NCBI RefSeq assembly: GCF_005239225.2
Contig: NC_133301.1
Span: 1,555,001 to 1,619,000 of the forward strand
From: Populus alba
Lineage: Eukaryota > Streptophyta > Magnoliopsida > Malpighiales > Salicaceae
Length of the DNA stretch: 64,000 nt
Direction: 5' to 3'
The notes below the pieces were generated by a model. The model ran no database searches. It saw only the letters and a program-made list of their open reading frames with translations, and was not told the DNA's origin. A program made the translations under genes and the position numbers. Shown in pieces: positions 1 to 12,027 of the stretch (positions are counted from its first letter, which is position 1; each line of letters starts with the position of its first letter).

Positions 1-148
1 ATGGTTGGCACAGGAAGCATAACTATCTGCTTGACAGTTTTCAAGAACTCATTTGTCAACTTCCTTTGGTCGTTCTTTTCATGGTTTACTGTCTTGTTAG
101 TTGGAAATCTACGATTAACCCGAACTGAAGATGACGTTTCTGTCACAG

Positions 149-1284
149 ATCACCTCTTCCTCGTTCCATGAAGGCTCCCCATGCTACAGGCTATCCAACA
201 TTATCAGACCCATATATGTTCCATATTCCAATAGAAACTCCCGGGCACAGTTATTCAAATTTGTTGCCTCAACCAAGCTATTTATCCTTTGCTCCTCCTG
301 AGGTAATTGAGCAATTTTTGGTTACTTCATGCATGTAGCATCTGATATGCATCCATATATTCTAACGTGATTTGTTCTTTATGCTTTGCCCATTTTGATA
401 CTATATTCGGCTAGCAGCTCTCATTTGGCAGGTTCCAGGCTGATGAACAGGCATGGGTTGATACAATTAAATCTGTTGGAACTGGATCCACGGTTAGGAT
501 AAACACTATGGACTGGCTTGGCCAATCCCAATATGTGAAGCCAACAGTTTATTGGTCATCCCTTTCCTCTGTAATATCTGAGGTATCCATGTCTTCATAC
601 CATTAAGTTTCTGCATTCGTAAGATCACTACACTTCTTAAAAACAAGATGTGTAGCATTTCAGAACATGTTTTTCTACTAAACTCATAGAGTTTCTTACT
701 TTATTGATGTGCATGCCTCACTGCATTTTTTTTTTTGGTGTGTGCATATGTATCTGCATTTACCAAGAATATTCTAAGTTCTGAAAGATTTTTGTATTTC
801 AATGGCTTTGTTGAATTGATAGGTTGTCTTCTCCAAGCACGCAACAGTGAAGTTACTGGTAGCATTCTGGGCTCATTTTATCGACAACACCGATCAGTAT
901 CTGAAGTCTCTTCTCTACTCTAATGTCCTCTGCTCTTCCTCCAAGTATAACAACTGTTCTGGTAAAGTTGAGATCAAGTACTATTTAGTTCCAGGTTATA
1001 ACCTGACAGGACCTGCAATTAGCAATGGGACTAGCACAGGAAACATTTATCCAGGCTTTACGCGGGTTAATCATGGAAAATACGCAGTTAGTGATACACG
1101 AGCCCACATTGGCACGAGCAATCTTATATGGGATTATTTTTACACAACAGCTGGTGTCAGTTTCGGGACATACAACCCTGCCATTGTTTCACAGCTTCAG
1201 GCAATCTTTGATGCTGACTGGAACTCACCATATGCTATTCCAGTAGGAGAGCTGGATGAAGCTCATCGTTCTTATTCGAGCTGA
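149..1284 (+). CDS. PLD3-like phospholipase D family protein, 3' part only
   Basis: C-terminal part of a phospholipase D superfamily protein of the animal PLD3/PLD4 type; the 5' part lies outside the window. Readable exons are 149-302, 418-582 and 823-1284. The last exon carries a complete HxKx4D catalytic motif (HGKYAVSD) followed by IGTSN, the second HKD half-site of the family. TVYW..L and the VKLLVAFWAH segment upstream, and the AIFDADWNSPYA tail, also match the PLD3 layout. The first HKD motif should lie left of the window. PLD3-type proteins in animals are endolysosomal 5'-3' exonucleases; the plant substrate is not evident from sequence. An AATAAA hexamer at 1449-1454 is a likely poly(A) signal. 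The start of the first exon is uncertain: a TGA in its frame at 132-134 places the border after that, and the CAG ending at 148 is the best acceptor. Confidence 0.8.
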
Positions 1285-2370
1285 GTACTTTCTCTTGAAG
1301 AAGCACTTGACTTTGTCGAAGCAAGTTCTAAGCTAATGATAGCAATGGATTCAAGGAAGTAAATGCGTACAAAGGCGACGATGAGATTCCGGATTTGCTT
1401 TTGATTGGTCACATGCAAGTTCTTATACACTTTGTAATCTTTGAACAAAATAAAGATGAACTCATGTTCAGCTTTAGACTGAACCTTACAAAGAGATTTT
1501 TGTTACATTTCGTATGCTGTCAACACTCACCAATCATTTGACCATAATACATGAATTTGTTCTTAATCACAAGGACTGAGAGAAAGTTAAGGCAGTGTAG
1601 TGATGACAATGACATTGGTTGTAATTTGATGCAACTTTTTGATAATTTATTTTGTGTAATTTGAATTATTCGTTAAATCTAACATTAGTATTTGTTAAGT
1701 TTCACCAACCACTATTAAGACATAAATTTTACATAACCAGCAAGCATTCCTTTTTTTTTTTTTTTTTTTTTTTATCATTAAGTCATTTTTTAACACTTGT
1801 AAAACTTCACCTTAATACTTAATCTTTAATTTTTAACCCTAAATCTAATAGCATTAAACCTGATTTAGGATGGTTTCAAGAAGAAAAATAAGGAGTTGAC
1901 CTATATAATCTGTTCAATTCGATTAAAACTCAAATTGATTTTTTTCCAAGATTTTACTTTAAAAAATTAAAACATTGATTTGCCTTTGTCAACCCGGTTA
2001 ATCGATAACACGGACCTTGAGTCAAATTATGAGCTGGGCTGTGTATCATTAGTTCATTACTATGGTTAAAACTGGTTCAACTATAGTTAGAGGCTTAGAG
2101 CTAAAAAATGAAAAATAATCATTCTTTGAGGACTTTGTTCGGACATCAATAAAACTTTCAAAACCCAAATTGAAACCCTTAACAAGGTGATGCAGCCCAT
2201 TCATTTTAGCCCATTAACGTAAAACCCCACACCCTCTAGGGAACTCCCTTGCTTCTCCTGCGAGAGCTAAACGCACTGAACAGCGAACTAAAACCAAGGG
2301 TGGCCTCCATTGATAGAGAAGCGAACCCAAGATACATTACCAACACTTGCACAAGCAAATAGAGCTAGAG
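1285..2370. other. 3' UTR and spacer between PLD3-like and HIBCH-like genes
   Basis: No coding potential seen. The first about 170 bases look like the PLD-like 3' UTR with the AATAAA hexamer. There is a T-run of more than 20 bases near 1751-1774. The last about 130 bases are probably the leader of the next gene. Confidence 0.5.
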
Positions 2371-5300
2371 ATGATGCAGAGATTCAAGGGATTGATAAAG
2401 TTAAAGCAAGCTAGAAATGGGCTTCTTTCTTATCAGAGAAACTTCTCTGCTTTACCTTACGATGCTCAATATGATGATCCTCAAGACCAGGTCAGTCTGT
2501 CAGTCTCTTTGTATATGTTTTTGTTCTGAAAATCTTGCACCCAATTGAAAGTTTAAGTCTTTTAGCTTAACGTTTTGGTCTGTGTACGTTTTGTGTGTAT
2601 GGCATTTGGTTTTCTACTGAGAATTGGTTCATTTATGAAGAGAAGACTCTCAAGAATGGGGCTTTTTTTTCTAAAGTTTTTTGTATCCAGTTGAAAGATT
2701 GAGGCTTTTAAGTAGAAAGTTTGTCTTCTAAGTTCGAGCTTCAATACTTGATCTTTGTGTATGTTGTGCGCGCACGCCAATTGGTTTTGTGTTGAGAATT
2801 TGTTCGTTTATTAAGAGCAAATTAAGAAGAATGGAGCTTTTTGTTTATTCGTTAAAAAATACTCGCACGCAATTGAGAGTCTATTTATCATTTTCGGTCT
2901 TTCTGTTTTTTCTTTCATCTTCGGGTGCAGGCTTTCTTGTCCTCCTTTATTCTAGATAGGAGTGCCCACGAATTGGCTTCGAGTCTTTCTGTTAATTTAA
3001 TGCCGGAATTCCTCTCACTTCCCAAATGAAACAGAACCAAAGTCAAGACAATTTAGCAGGATAATGGGGGAACCCTATGATAGAATCTTCTAGGTGTCTG
3101 CCTTCTGTCAGAGGAGATCTTTGGAGTTTCCCTGAAAATAATCAGCTCTGGTGGTTCTTGCTTGAGCCAGCGGAGATGACACCAAAAGTGAAGTAGCTTT
3201 TGGGCTTTCTTCTGTCTCAGACCCACAAAATGACCTGTGCTGTGTCAGCACAAGCATACGGAGGGTTTCCCTTTGTTGGAGTCTTTACCTTTCGCACCCA
3301 ATTGAGAGCCTGGGTCTTTTTAGTGCAAGGTTTTGATCTTTTTTGCTCAATAATTTGTTCTTTGTGTATGTTCAGTGTTTATGAAATTTGGTTTTGTTTT
3401 GAGAAATGGTTTATTTATGTGAAGAAGACTCATGAGAATGGAGCTTTTGTTTAGCTGTTTAGAAATGCTTGTGCCCAGTTGGAAGTTTTTTTTTTTTTTT
3501 TTTAATTTGTTTTTTGTGTGTGTTGAGTGCGCTCACCATTTGGTTTAGTTTTGAGAAATGTTTTATATGTGAATAATTTTTTTTTTTTAAAAAGAGCTTT
3601 TTGTTTTTTTGGGTGGTAAATTTCAGGTTTTGGTTGAAGGAAGAGCGAAATCAAGAGCAGCCATTCTTAATAGACCAGCTTCTCGCAATGCTCTCACAAT
3701 TCCAATGGTTTGCTCTTGTTTTCTTCGTTTGTTCTGCTTGCTCGTTAGCGTTCTATAGTAGCTATGTGGAAAATTTGAAAATGAGTTGAAGGTCTTTTGC
3801 TTGGTAGGTGGCTCGGTTGAAGAGACTGTATGAATCATGGGAAGAAAACCATGATATTGGATTTGTCTTGATGAAGGTATAGAGCTTTGACTTTACTTAA
3901 GAACATATCCTATAAACATGTTTTCCAAATGTTTTTACTTTGTTGTAGGAGATGTTTTTGAAAATTTGACACTATTTTTTCTGCTCCAATTTGGTCATGC
4001 TTAGTGTTTAACCTGCTTTCTTCATATCTTATGAAGGGTAGCGGCAAGGCTTTCTGTTCCGGTTCAGATGTCATTTCCCTTTGTGAGTTGTTAAATGAAG
4101 GTGGGTTTCATGCTTTTGCACATGTGCACACCCACACACATGCACATATGTACAGTTAGTGTGTCCGTGTGTCTATCTCACGAGTTCTTGAGCCACAAGG
4201 CTATGTCCATGGAATTTTGAATGAGCCACATTCCATCATATACATTAGGGATCCTTTCTCGATGTTATAGTTAAGAGAGATTGTTCAAACTTCAAAGGCC
4301 AAAATAAATCTGTCTTCTGGTACCTGACTACAGTACACTGATCAAATGTGTTTGCACTGCACAAAATTCTGCAGAGGTAGAATGGTTGGTGGTTTTAGAA
4401 CTGATTGATATGACGGGGCCCTGATTTTGGACATAACTGTTTTACTCCATCTGTTTCATTCTTTTGATCACCTGGCAATAATTACTGACTCATAACCTTT
4501 TATAACATTTCATTTCTCTCCTTGTTCAACTTTGATACTGTTATGTCCAAAATCTGTCTTCTGGTACCTGACTACAGTACACTGATCAAATGTGTTTGCA
4601 CTGCATAAAATTCTGCAGAGGTAGAATGGTTGGTGGTTTTAGAACTGATTGATATGATGGGGCCCTGATTTTGGACATAACTGTTTTACTCCATCTGTTT
4701 CATTCTTTTGATCACCTGGCAATAATTACTGACTCATAACCTTTTATAACATTTCATTTCTCTCCTTGTTCAACTTTGATACTGTTAGGGTTGCTTCTTA
4801 TTCAGATGCAGCCTTTGCTTCACATTTACAAATAGTCATGATACTGACATTGTTGCTGATACACTTCCGAACTGCATTTTGATCATGTACAGGAAAGATG
4901 GAAGAATGCAAAACATATTTCCAGACATTGTATAAGTTTGTCTACCTACAAGCAACATATTTGAAGCCAAATGTGAGAATACAACCTCTTAGAAAATCTC
5001 TATGTAGAGCTCAATCAGTTTTGAGCTAAGTAATGGTATCTGGGTACTCTAATATCTTGCTATGTTTCTGCTGCTAAAGTTTATGGATGAAATCTTGTTA
5101 TCATGTAATAAGAGTACAATTTTTTTCATAGAACGACATTTGTGGGTAGCTTTAAACTGGTCATCATTTAATTTACTTTCCTATTGTTATACATTCTTTC
5201 AGGTGGCCATCTTGGATGGTTTCACCATGGGATCTGGGGCTGGAATTGCAGTGCCAGGAATGTTTCGTGTGGCAACTAATAAAACTGTAAGTGACTAGTG

Positions 5301-7206
5301 CTACAGACTAACATCTGAATGAAACATTATTAATTTTCTTGAACTTGAGTCAGACAACTTTGAAATTGTGCGTTCCCTTGTATCATATCAATGTAGGTGC
5401 CATGGTTTTTATGTTGCATAAAACACATTCAGGTGAAGTGCTTCTTAACTATTCTTATGGTATGCAGGTTTTTGCTCATCCAGAGGCTCAAATAGGTTTC
5501 CATCCTGATGCAGGGGCCTCCTTTTATCTTTCTCGCCTACCTGGTTACTTAGGTAACACCAGACTATCTCTGCTTTTGAATATGCATTATTTATCATATG
5601 TTCTGTTCGATATCATACTTTTATTTTCTTGTGAACCAGAATTTTTTCCCTTTGTTTTGGGCACAATGTTGGTATTCAGTATTCTTTGTTTCAGGGGAAT
5701 ACTTGGCTCTAACGGGAGACAAGCTTAATGGTGTAGAAATGATTGCTTGTGGCCTTGCTTCTCACTATGCATTACATGAGGTCTGTATTCACTGCAATCT
5801 ACTACTTGATTCCTTCTTTTTTACTCTTTGTCTGCATCCGTAAATGTTGTGTAGCCTATAATAACATCTTCCTTGACAGAGACTTGATTTGATTGAAGAA
5901 CGTCTCGGTAAACTGATCACAGATGAGGCTACTGTCATAGAGACTTCTCTTGCACAATATGGTGACCTTGTCTATCCAGATAAGACAAGCGTCCTTTACA
6001 AGTAATGTCTCCTTATGCATTTTCTTACCTTTTTACTTTGTATCCTGTTGTGTTGATTTAGTTCCTCCACAATTGCAATATTAGTTCGTATAGTATTGAT
6101 CATTAAATGCATTACAGTTGAAAACTCTTGCAAGTTGCAATATCTATCTATCTGGGGGAAAAATCATTAATTTGACAGTGATGACATATAAGCATTCTTA
6201 CAAGACATCATAACTGAGCCACTGAGATTGGGCCAGTGGTAAGGGGGTTGGGTGGTTTCTTAGGTGGTTCTAGGTTTTGTTTCTTGTAGCATTCATAAAC
6301 AAAAGAAAAAAGAAAAAAAGAAAAAGAAAAGGCATCATAACTTTATACATGAAATGGAACATGTAACCTGTATGTCCAACTTACTTTATTTCCCCATTTC
6401 CATCCTTTGTTGTTGTTTCAGGATCGAGACAATTGATAAATGTTTCAGCCATGATACAGTTGAGGAAATTGTTGATGCACTGGTAAGCTTCATTTTCTAT
6501 GCAATGCCCTTTGTGCTGCAGTCGTGTGTCTGACATTTGAACCTTTATTTTCTCAGGAAAATGAGGCAGCCAACTCTTATAATGAGTGGTGTAAAAATGC
6601 CATCAGCAAAATAAAAGAAGCCTCACCACTGAGCTTAAAAGTTACATTGCATTCGGTAGGTTAATGATGCTTCACAACTATGGTGGTGTCTATTGTAATT
6701 CATAGGGTTGACTTCAGTTTCTTTGGCATTTAGATACGAGAAGGTAGATTTCAATCTCTCGATCAGTGTCTTGCTCGTGAATATCGAATGTCACTCGCTG
6801 GAATGTCCAAACGAGTGTCTAATGATTTCTGTGAGGTAACTTCTTCTTCTCTCCCGCTCTCTTTTAATTTTCGCTTTCCTCTTTGCATATTTGTTTTACA
6901 TGCTGCAAAACATTTTGAAGATCCAATCTATTGTAACTGGTTGAATTCTGCTTTTTCATAGGGTGTTCGTGCTCGGCTAGTAGACAAGGATTTTGCTCCA
7001 AAGGTACTGAATCCACTTATCATCTTACTTTCTCATATGATTGTTCTTACTCCAATTAGTAAACTGTTTCCCATCTGAAAATGCAGTGGGACCCTCCAAG
7101 TTTAGAAGAAGTAAGCAAAGACATGGTGGATGGCTATTTCTCCCCTCTTGGGGAGCTCGAACCAGAGTTGGAGCTGCCAACAGCATTGCGAGAACCTTAC
7201 ATCTGA
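2371..7206 (+). CDS. 3-hydroxyisobutyryl-CoA hydrolase-like protein, mitochondrial (mS47-like)
   Basis: Fourteen exons: 2371-2490, 3627-3707, 3808-3876, 4037-4100, 4893-4972, 5203-5286, 5468-5552, 5695-5780, 5880-6001, 6422-6482, 6557-6655, 6734-6835, 6962-7003 and 7087-7206. They join in phase to 404 residues, close to the Arabidopsis HIBCH-like proteins At3g60510/At4g31810 (about 400). The fold is crotonase: GSGKAFCSGSD, then an oxyanion-hole segment (MGSGAGIA), then HPEAQIGFHPDAGASF, which keeps the acidic Glu (about 172) and Asp (about 180) of HIBCH enzymes. The C-terminal HIBCH domain has REYRMS, GVRARLVDKD and PKWDPPSLEEV. The N-terminus is basic, hydroxylated and free of acidic residues for about 38 residues, as in a mitochondrial presequence. 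ATG 2371 was chosen as the first ATG in frame; an upstream in-frame TTG was ignored. Plant proteins of this clade were found in the mitoribosomal small subunit as mS47, so a valine-catabolic role is not assured. Confidence 0.92.
2536..3602 (+). repeat. Four degenerate repeat units in intron 1 of the HIBCH-like gene
   Basis: Units begin near 2536, 2688, 3296 and 3466. Each runs through a Cys-/Ala-codon-like start (gcacccaattgagag), a TTTGTGTATGTTGAGTG block, CCATTTGGTTT, GAGAAATGGTT and a GAATGGAGCTTTTTG end. They diverge by substitutions and T-run length, so this is old intron expansion rather than a recent duplication. Confidence 0.65.
4306..4793 (+). repeat. 244-bp perfect-register tandem duplication in intron 4 of the HIBCH-like gene
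   Basis: Copy 1 spans 4306-4549 and copy 2 spans 4550-4793. The copies are directly adjacent. I see two differences (CTGCACAAAA versus CTGCATAAAA; ATATGACGG versus ATATGATGG), so the duplication is recent. It lies wholly inside the intron between exons 4 and 5. Confidence 0.93.
6206..6342 (+). mobile_element. Short SINE-like insertion with 10-bp target-site duplication
   Basis: A body of about 117 bp (6216-6332) is flanked by direct repeats CATCATAACT at 6206-6215 and 6333-6342. It contains GGGCCAGTGGTAAGG, which resembles a tRNA-derived A box, a weaker GGTGGTTCTAGG B-box-like stretch, and an A-rich tail (repeated AAAGAAAA). A duplicated target, A-rich tail and pol III-like head together indicate a non-LTR insertion. 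It sits in intron 9 of the HIBCH-like gene. The B box is degenerate, so the family is not assigned. Confidence 0.65.
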
Positions 7207-7899
7207 GTGATAAACCCATACAAGCTTCAAGAGGAATTTCGGATGCAGGATGCAAGTGGCCAGGATCGTTTACAAGCAGTAATGGATGAGGGTCCTTGAA
7301 GACACAGGTGATCCCAGGATCGTATTGTAGCTTTGTATTACTTGCTGGCTCCATTGTTGCAGGATGAATGGAAACTTGGCCCTTTTAATGTTTTCCTTGG
7401 AATAGGTTATCATATTATTTGTTATACAAGCTATGCCAACAGTTTCATGGCCACTATTTCAAGGCCTTTTTTTTCTCTGTTAACTCATAAGATTTTGCAG
7501 AGACGATAGAACTTTTGTTTCCTTTCACCTGTTCCATGGATCATATGATTCAACAAGAAAAAGTCCAGTCCATGATTTCATGATCATATATAGATTACAA
7601 ATCTATGGTTCATATCATTAGGCAGACGCTTCTACCTTAGCATCACAAAATAAAACGACTAATCATTCAACACCTCACTAGGACAAAAAACTCGCGAGGC
7701 AAAACGACCAGTCATTTGAGCTGTGATTATTAAAACTGCCTTGCCACGAGGCTGGGGTCAGTCATCAGTGGAGGTTGTTTCAAGGATTGTTTTTTAAATT
7801 TTTTTTAAGCAATATTTTTTTAATTTAATTTATTTAAATTTTATCTATAATGACATTATTTCATTTAAAAAACCGAAGTTTTAGAATTGACAAGGATTG
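7207..7899. other. 3' UTR of the HIBCH-like gene and spacer
   Basis: The first 200-250 bases are probably 3' UTR. The rest has no open reading frame of note and turns AT-rich after about 7790. Confidence 0.4.
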
Positions 7900-9560
7900 A
7901 TCTTAGCAAGAGATGATTTTTTTTTTTTTTAATGAAGTCTAATAAGACATTATTCTTGTATGGATAAACTCATGTCCATACATTTATGGTTTAAAACTAG
8001 ATTGGAGTTTCATGTTATGCTGCGGGTAAATGTTTTTTTTTTCTAAGATAAAAACAGGATACTAAGGTGATACTTGTTAATAAAGTAAAATAAAATTAAG
8101 AGTTGACTCATTAATTCAATTGAATTTAATAAACTCGACTAAGTTAATAATATGAATAAAAAAAAAATACAATGATAGTAAATAAACTAGAAAAAAAATT
8201 GACAGTGAAAAAAAGGTAAAAAAATCTACGCACGCTTAATATGTAGATCGATTGTGAAGTTGTGATAACCTCATAAAAAACAAATTGAATAAAACCATGA
8301 AGCTCAATTATCAAACAATCTAACATTGAAAGGTAAAATTAAAAAAAAAATTATTAAAAAAAAAATCCGAGTCAAACAAAGTTAACCTACTAACCTAGCA
8401 ATCATGGGATAATCCTATAGAAAGGAAAGCATAAAACCAATTGTCAATCAATCAAATATTAAATAATAAAATTAAAATAACAAATCATTTTTTTCTTTCC
8501 AGAAAGCAAATGGTGAAGGATCTTATCTAACAATAAACCAAAAAAGGGATCTCAATTTCAATAAATGAGGAACACAATAATCCCATAGAAAAAAAGGGAT
8601 CAAATTTCAATTTCTAGCAAATAAGATATTGTATGAAAAAATTAAAGAAAAAAAATATAATCCAAAAAAGGTTGAAGAAATCCACTCCAATCCCTCCCGA
8701 GTCAACATGCAAAAACTGCAACCTAGTTTTGAGACCGGGGTAATCCTATTGAAAATAAATTGAATAAAATCATGAAACTTAATTATCAAATAACTCAATA
8801 TTAAAGGGTAAGATAATCTGAATTATTTTTAAAATGAATGGAAAATTCAATAGAAAGCAAATAAAGAAAAAACAAAGCTCAATTTCCAATTAAATAAATC
8901 TTGAAGGATAATACTAAAAAACATGAGTTTAAAAAAATAATCAAGCAAACCTGGGTTAATCTTTTAAACTCGCAATCAGTGAAATTTTAGACATCGGCTC
9001 ATTCAAGAAACTCAATTCCTAATCAATTTAATATTGAAAGATAAAACTGAAAAAAAATATCAATTTTAAAAAAATTATTAAAGTAAAAAATAACAATGAA
9101 AATAATGATGATCAAATTTAATAGGAAGAAAAACTAAAGGAGGGTGAAATCCTAAAAAAAACCTATCTTAAAAATTATCTCAAATAAAACAAATAGCAAT
9201 CTAAAGAAAAATGACTAAATATAATATATGAAGAAAATTAAAGAATGATGAAAAAAAAAAAAATTAAAAAATATTTAATATAAAACAAATATTAATAAAA
9301 AAAAAATATAATATATATATATATATATATATAAACAAATTGAATGACTACTTTGAAATTTTAGAGAGTTAGAATCTAGGAGAATAGAGAAAATAAGATA
9401 AAAAAAGAAATGGCCATCAATGTTAAACCAAAAATTCGTTGACTACATGTGCTACTCATGAACAGAGGAGTCATTGAGATAATTTGAACGTCGCCTTGAA
9501 AGCTAATATTTGGCTGTCAGGAGATGCAAGACATATCGCCCGAAGAGCACAACCATTACC
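7900..9560 (-). repeat. Degenerate dispersed repeat with internal repeated units
   Basis: A core unit recurs at about 8255-8345, 8410-8480, 8735-8815 and 8965-9065. Each has a form of AATCCYATAGAAA, then AAATTGAATAAAAYCATGAARCT, CAATTATCAAA and YAATATTGAAAGRTAAAA. Read on the minus strand it resembles 39830-40100, where TTTCATCCTTCAACATT and TTGATTGAGATTCGAG occur in the same order. No transposase or reverse transcriptase reading frame is visible. This is probably an old non-autonomous repeat. Confidence 0.55.
9306..9333. repeat. (TA)n microsatellite
   Basis: Uninterrupted TA dinucleotides in AT-rich spacer. Confidence 0.9.
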
Positions 9561-10540
9561 AATGTGTCAACTACTTTTTTTTAATAATATAAAAAAGTCT
9601 AAATGAACTTGATTATAACCCAAAAAAAAAGTTAATAAATATGAAAACACCTTGGATGCAAGTTAAAAAAATTAATTTTAAAAGTTATTTAGTCATTTCA
9701 CTATAATTAAAATATTAAAAAGACAAAATAGCCCCTTAACCCAAGTTTAATGGTTTTTTTGTTTGCTTATAAGGATAATTAGCCAGCACTAAAAAAATAT
9801 AACAAGATCAATTTAATAATAACCAATTGATCATGTAAAGGAAATTGTATTACCCCTCATAATAAGTCAGTTGATTTTGTCCAAAAAAAAAATTATTATT
9901 ATTGTATTGTTCTAATATATGATACAATGTGTTTAGAGCCACAATAATTTACTTATCCTTTTTAATTTTAAAAAAATTATAATATTACCACTAATAATTA
10001 ATTATTAAATAATTTATTTTTGAATTTGTTTTTTGAGTTTCTTCTAATAAGATGTTATAAAAAATATATGGAGTTTGAGAGGAAATGAAATAAGAAAAAG
10101 ATGAGGAAAAATAAAATTATAAGAAATTATTTATATATATATATATATATATATATTTAGTTATTTAGTAGCAAGCATAAAAAAATTGAAAAGGATTAAT
10201 TACTCGATCTAACCTTAATACTTTTTCAATTTTTTTTATCTCTATTTAAAACAATTTTGTATTTGAATATACATTACATTTTTAATATATCTTTATAGCA
10301 AGATTTTTAAGCTAGCTTATCATAATTAATCATTTGCATATAAGAAATATATAATTTGAAAACTTTTTTTTCAAAACTAAAAGTATAATATTAGAAAATT
10401 ATAGGGGCAGGAGTATAATATAGTTCAACCCTTCCTGTCTCGTTGAAGCAAAAAACAGTTTCAGCCTTGCGGGAGACCTGCCATGGCGCATTAGAGCCTG
10501 CAAATGATACCAGAAAGGAAAAACCCTTTTGATTTTCTTC
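9561..10540. other. AT-rich spacer and leader upstream of the DIM1B-like gene
   Basis: No gene seen. A second (TA)n run lies at about 10131-10157. The roughly 110 bases before the ATG at 10541 are less AT-rich and are probably the leader. Confidence 0.4.
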
Positions 10541-12027
10541 ATGAATACTCAGTTGAAGAAGAGAAATCTAATCCAATTCTACCTTATCCAATCCATTCTC
10601 AGACAAAACTCTCTCCGACAACTTCGTACCAAGCCAACCCATCATCACAATGACAAATACAGAACTAGAAGCACAGAAGAAGACAACCAACAAGACGACT
10701 TATTCTTGTACAAAAGCAAAGGCCAGCACTTGCTCACTAACCAGAGGATTCTAGACTCTATTGTTAGAAAATCTTCAGTAAACCCTACCGACACTGTCCT
10801 CGAAATTGGACCAGGAACTGGAAACCTCACTCTTAAGCTTCTTGATGTTGCTTCGAAGGTTGTTGCTGTTGAAATTGATAAAAGGATGGTTGAGGTTCTT
10901 AATAAACGTGTGAAGGACCATGGATTCGAAGATAAACTGAGTGTGAGTTTGGTTTGTATGCAAGTGTTTGATAAAATACCTGAAAGAAGTTGTTTTGTGA
11001 GGACTAAAGTTTTATGTTTTTGGAAATGGGTTTATCGGTTTCCTTTGTTATTGATTTATTATGCTTTTACAGTGAGAACGATTTTATCTTTATTGAGAAA
11101 GGCGTGATGGGTTTCTTTTTAGTATTAATTTATTGTGCACTTACAGTGATTGAAATGTAGTCTTTTGGAGAGTGGACTGGTGGGTTTCTTCTGTTATTAA
11201 CTTATGTCGTTGTTTTGGAAATGGTTAAAGTTTAACCTTTTGGGGAATGGCTTAATGGGGTTTTGCAGGTTATTCGAGAGGATGCATTGAAGGCTGAGTT
11301 TCCCAAATTTGATCTTGTTGTGGCCAACATTCCTTATGGGATATCTTCGCCTCTCGTGGTTAAATTGGTGTATGGGGCGAATCCATTTCGAAGTGCCACA
11401 CTTCTTCTTCAGAAAGAATTTGCACGGCGGTTGTTGGCAAAGCCTGGAGATTCTGAGTTTAATAGATTGGCTGTGAATGTGAAGTTGGTAGCAGATGTGG
11501 AGTTTGTGATGGATGTAAGCAAGAGGGATTTTTTCCCCGTTCCAAAAGTTGATTCTTCTGTGGTTATCATTCGGCCAAAAGATCATATTCCTGATGTGAA
11601 TCTTGATGAATGGCGGGCATTCACGAAAAATTGTTTTGGGAAGAAGAATAAGACTTTGGGGGCAACATTTAAGCAGAAGAAGAAGGTGATAGAACTATTC
11701 AGATTATCGAAAATGACGAGCTCTAATGGAGAAGAAATTAACAGGAACCAGTATGTTTGTGCGGATGATGATGGGGACAATGAGGAGGAGAGTGATGGAG
11801 AAGAGTGCCATTCATCTTCTTGCGCAGATAGAGAGTTGCTTTTGTTCAAGGAGAAGATCATTGAGGTTCTAAAAGCTGGTAGTTTTGAAGATAAGAGACC
11901 TTCAAAGCTGTGTAACGAGGAGTTACTGTGCTTACTTTCCATGCTCAATCAATCTGGAATATACTTTCATGAGCAAACAAAGCCAAGGAATGTAGATAAT
12001 GTAGCATTTGCTGCTGCTTACAGTTGA
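10541..12027 (+). CDS. DIM1B: Ribosomal RNA adenine N6-dimethyltransferase, mitochondrial type (DIM1B-like)
   Basis: Two exons, 10541-10942 and 11269-12027, give 386 residues. The KsgA/Dim1 fold is clear: KGQHLLTNQRIL at the substrate entry, the SAM-binding loop EIGPGTGN (residues 88-95), the acidic VAVEID end of strand 2, and the catalytic motif IV NIPYG (154-158). PVPKVDSSVV and the C-terminal DKRPSKL..EEL segment are also typical. The first about 55 residues are rich in Arg, Gln, Asn and Ser with few acids, and precede the conserved domain as a presequence would. The length matches Arabidopsis DIM1B (At5g66360, about 380), which dimethylates two adjacent adenosines near the 3' end of mitochondrial small-subunit rRNA. 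The nucleolar DIM1A and plastid PFC1 paralogs have other N-termini. ATG 10541 was chosen over an in-frame TTG at 10529. An acidic insert (residues about 300-312) interrupts the C-terminal domain. Confidence 0.9.

Noticed and set aside
7025..7354. Open frame of 109 codons on the minus strand and 82 codons on the plus strand
   Set aside because: Both overlap the last coding exon of the HIBCH-like gene in other frames and show no family signature.
8144..8798. Short minus-strand open frames rich in Phe and Tyr
   Set aside because: They come from AT-rich repeat sequence and have no conserved pattern.
11197..11948. Minus-strand open frames of 121-129 codons
   Set aside because: Shadows of the DIM1B-like second exon.
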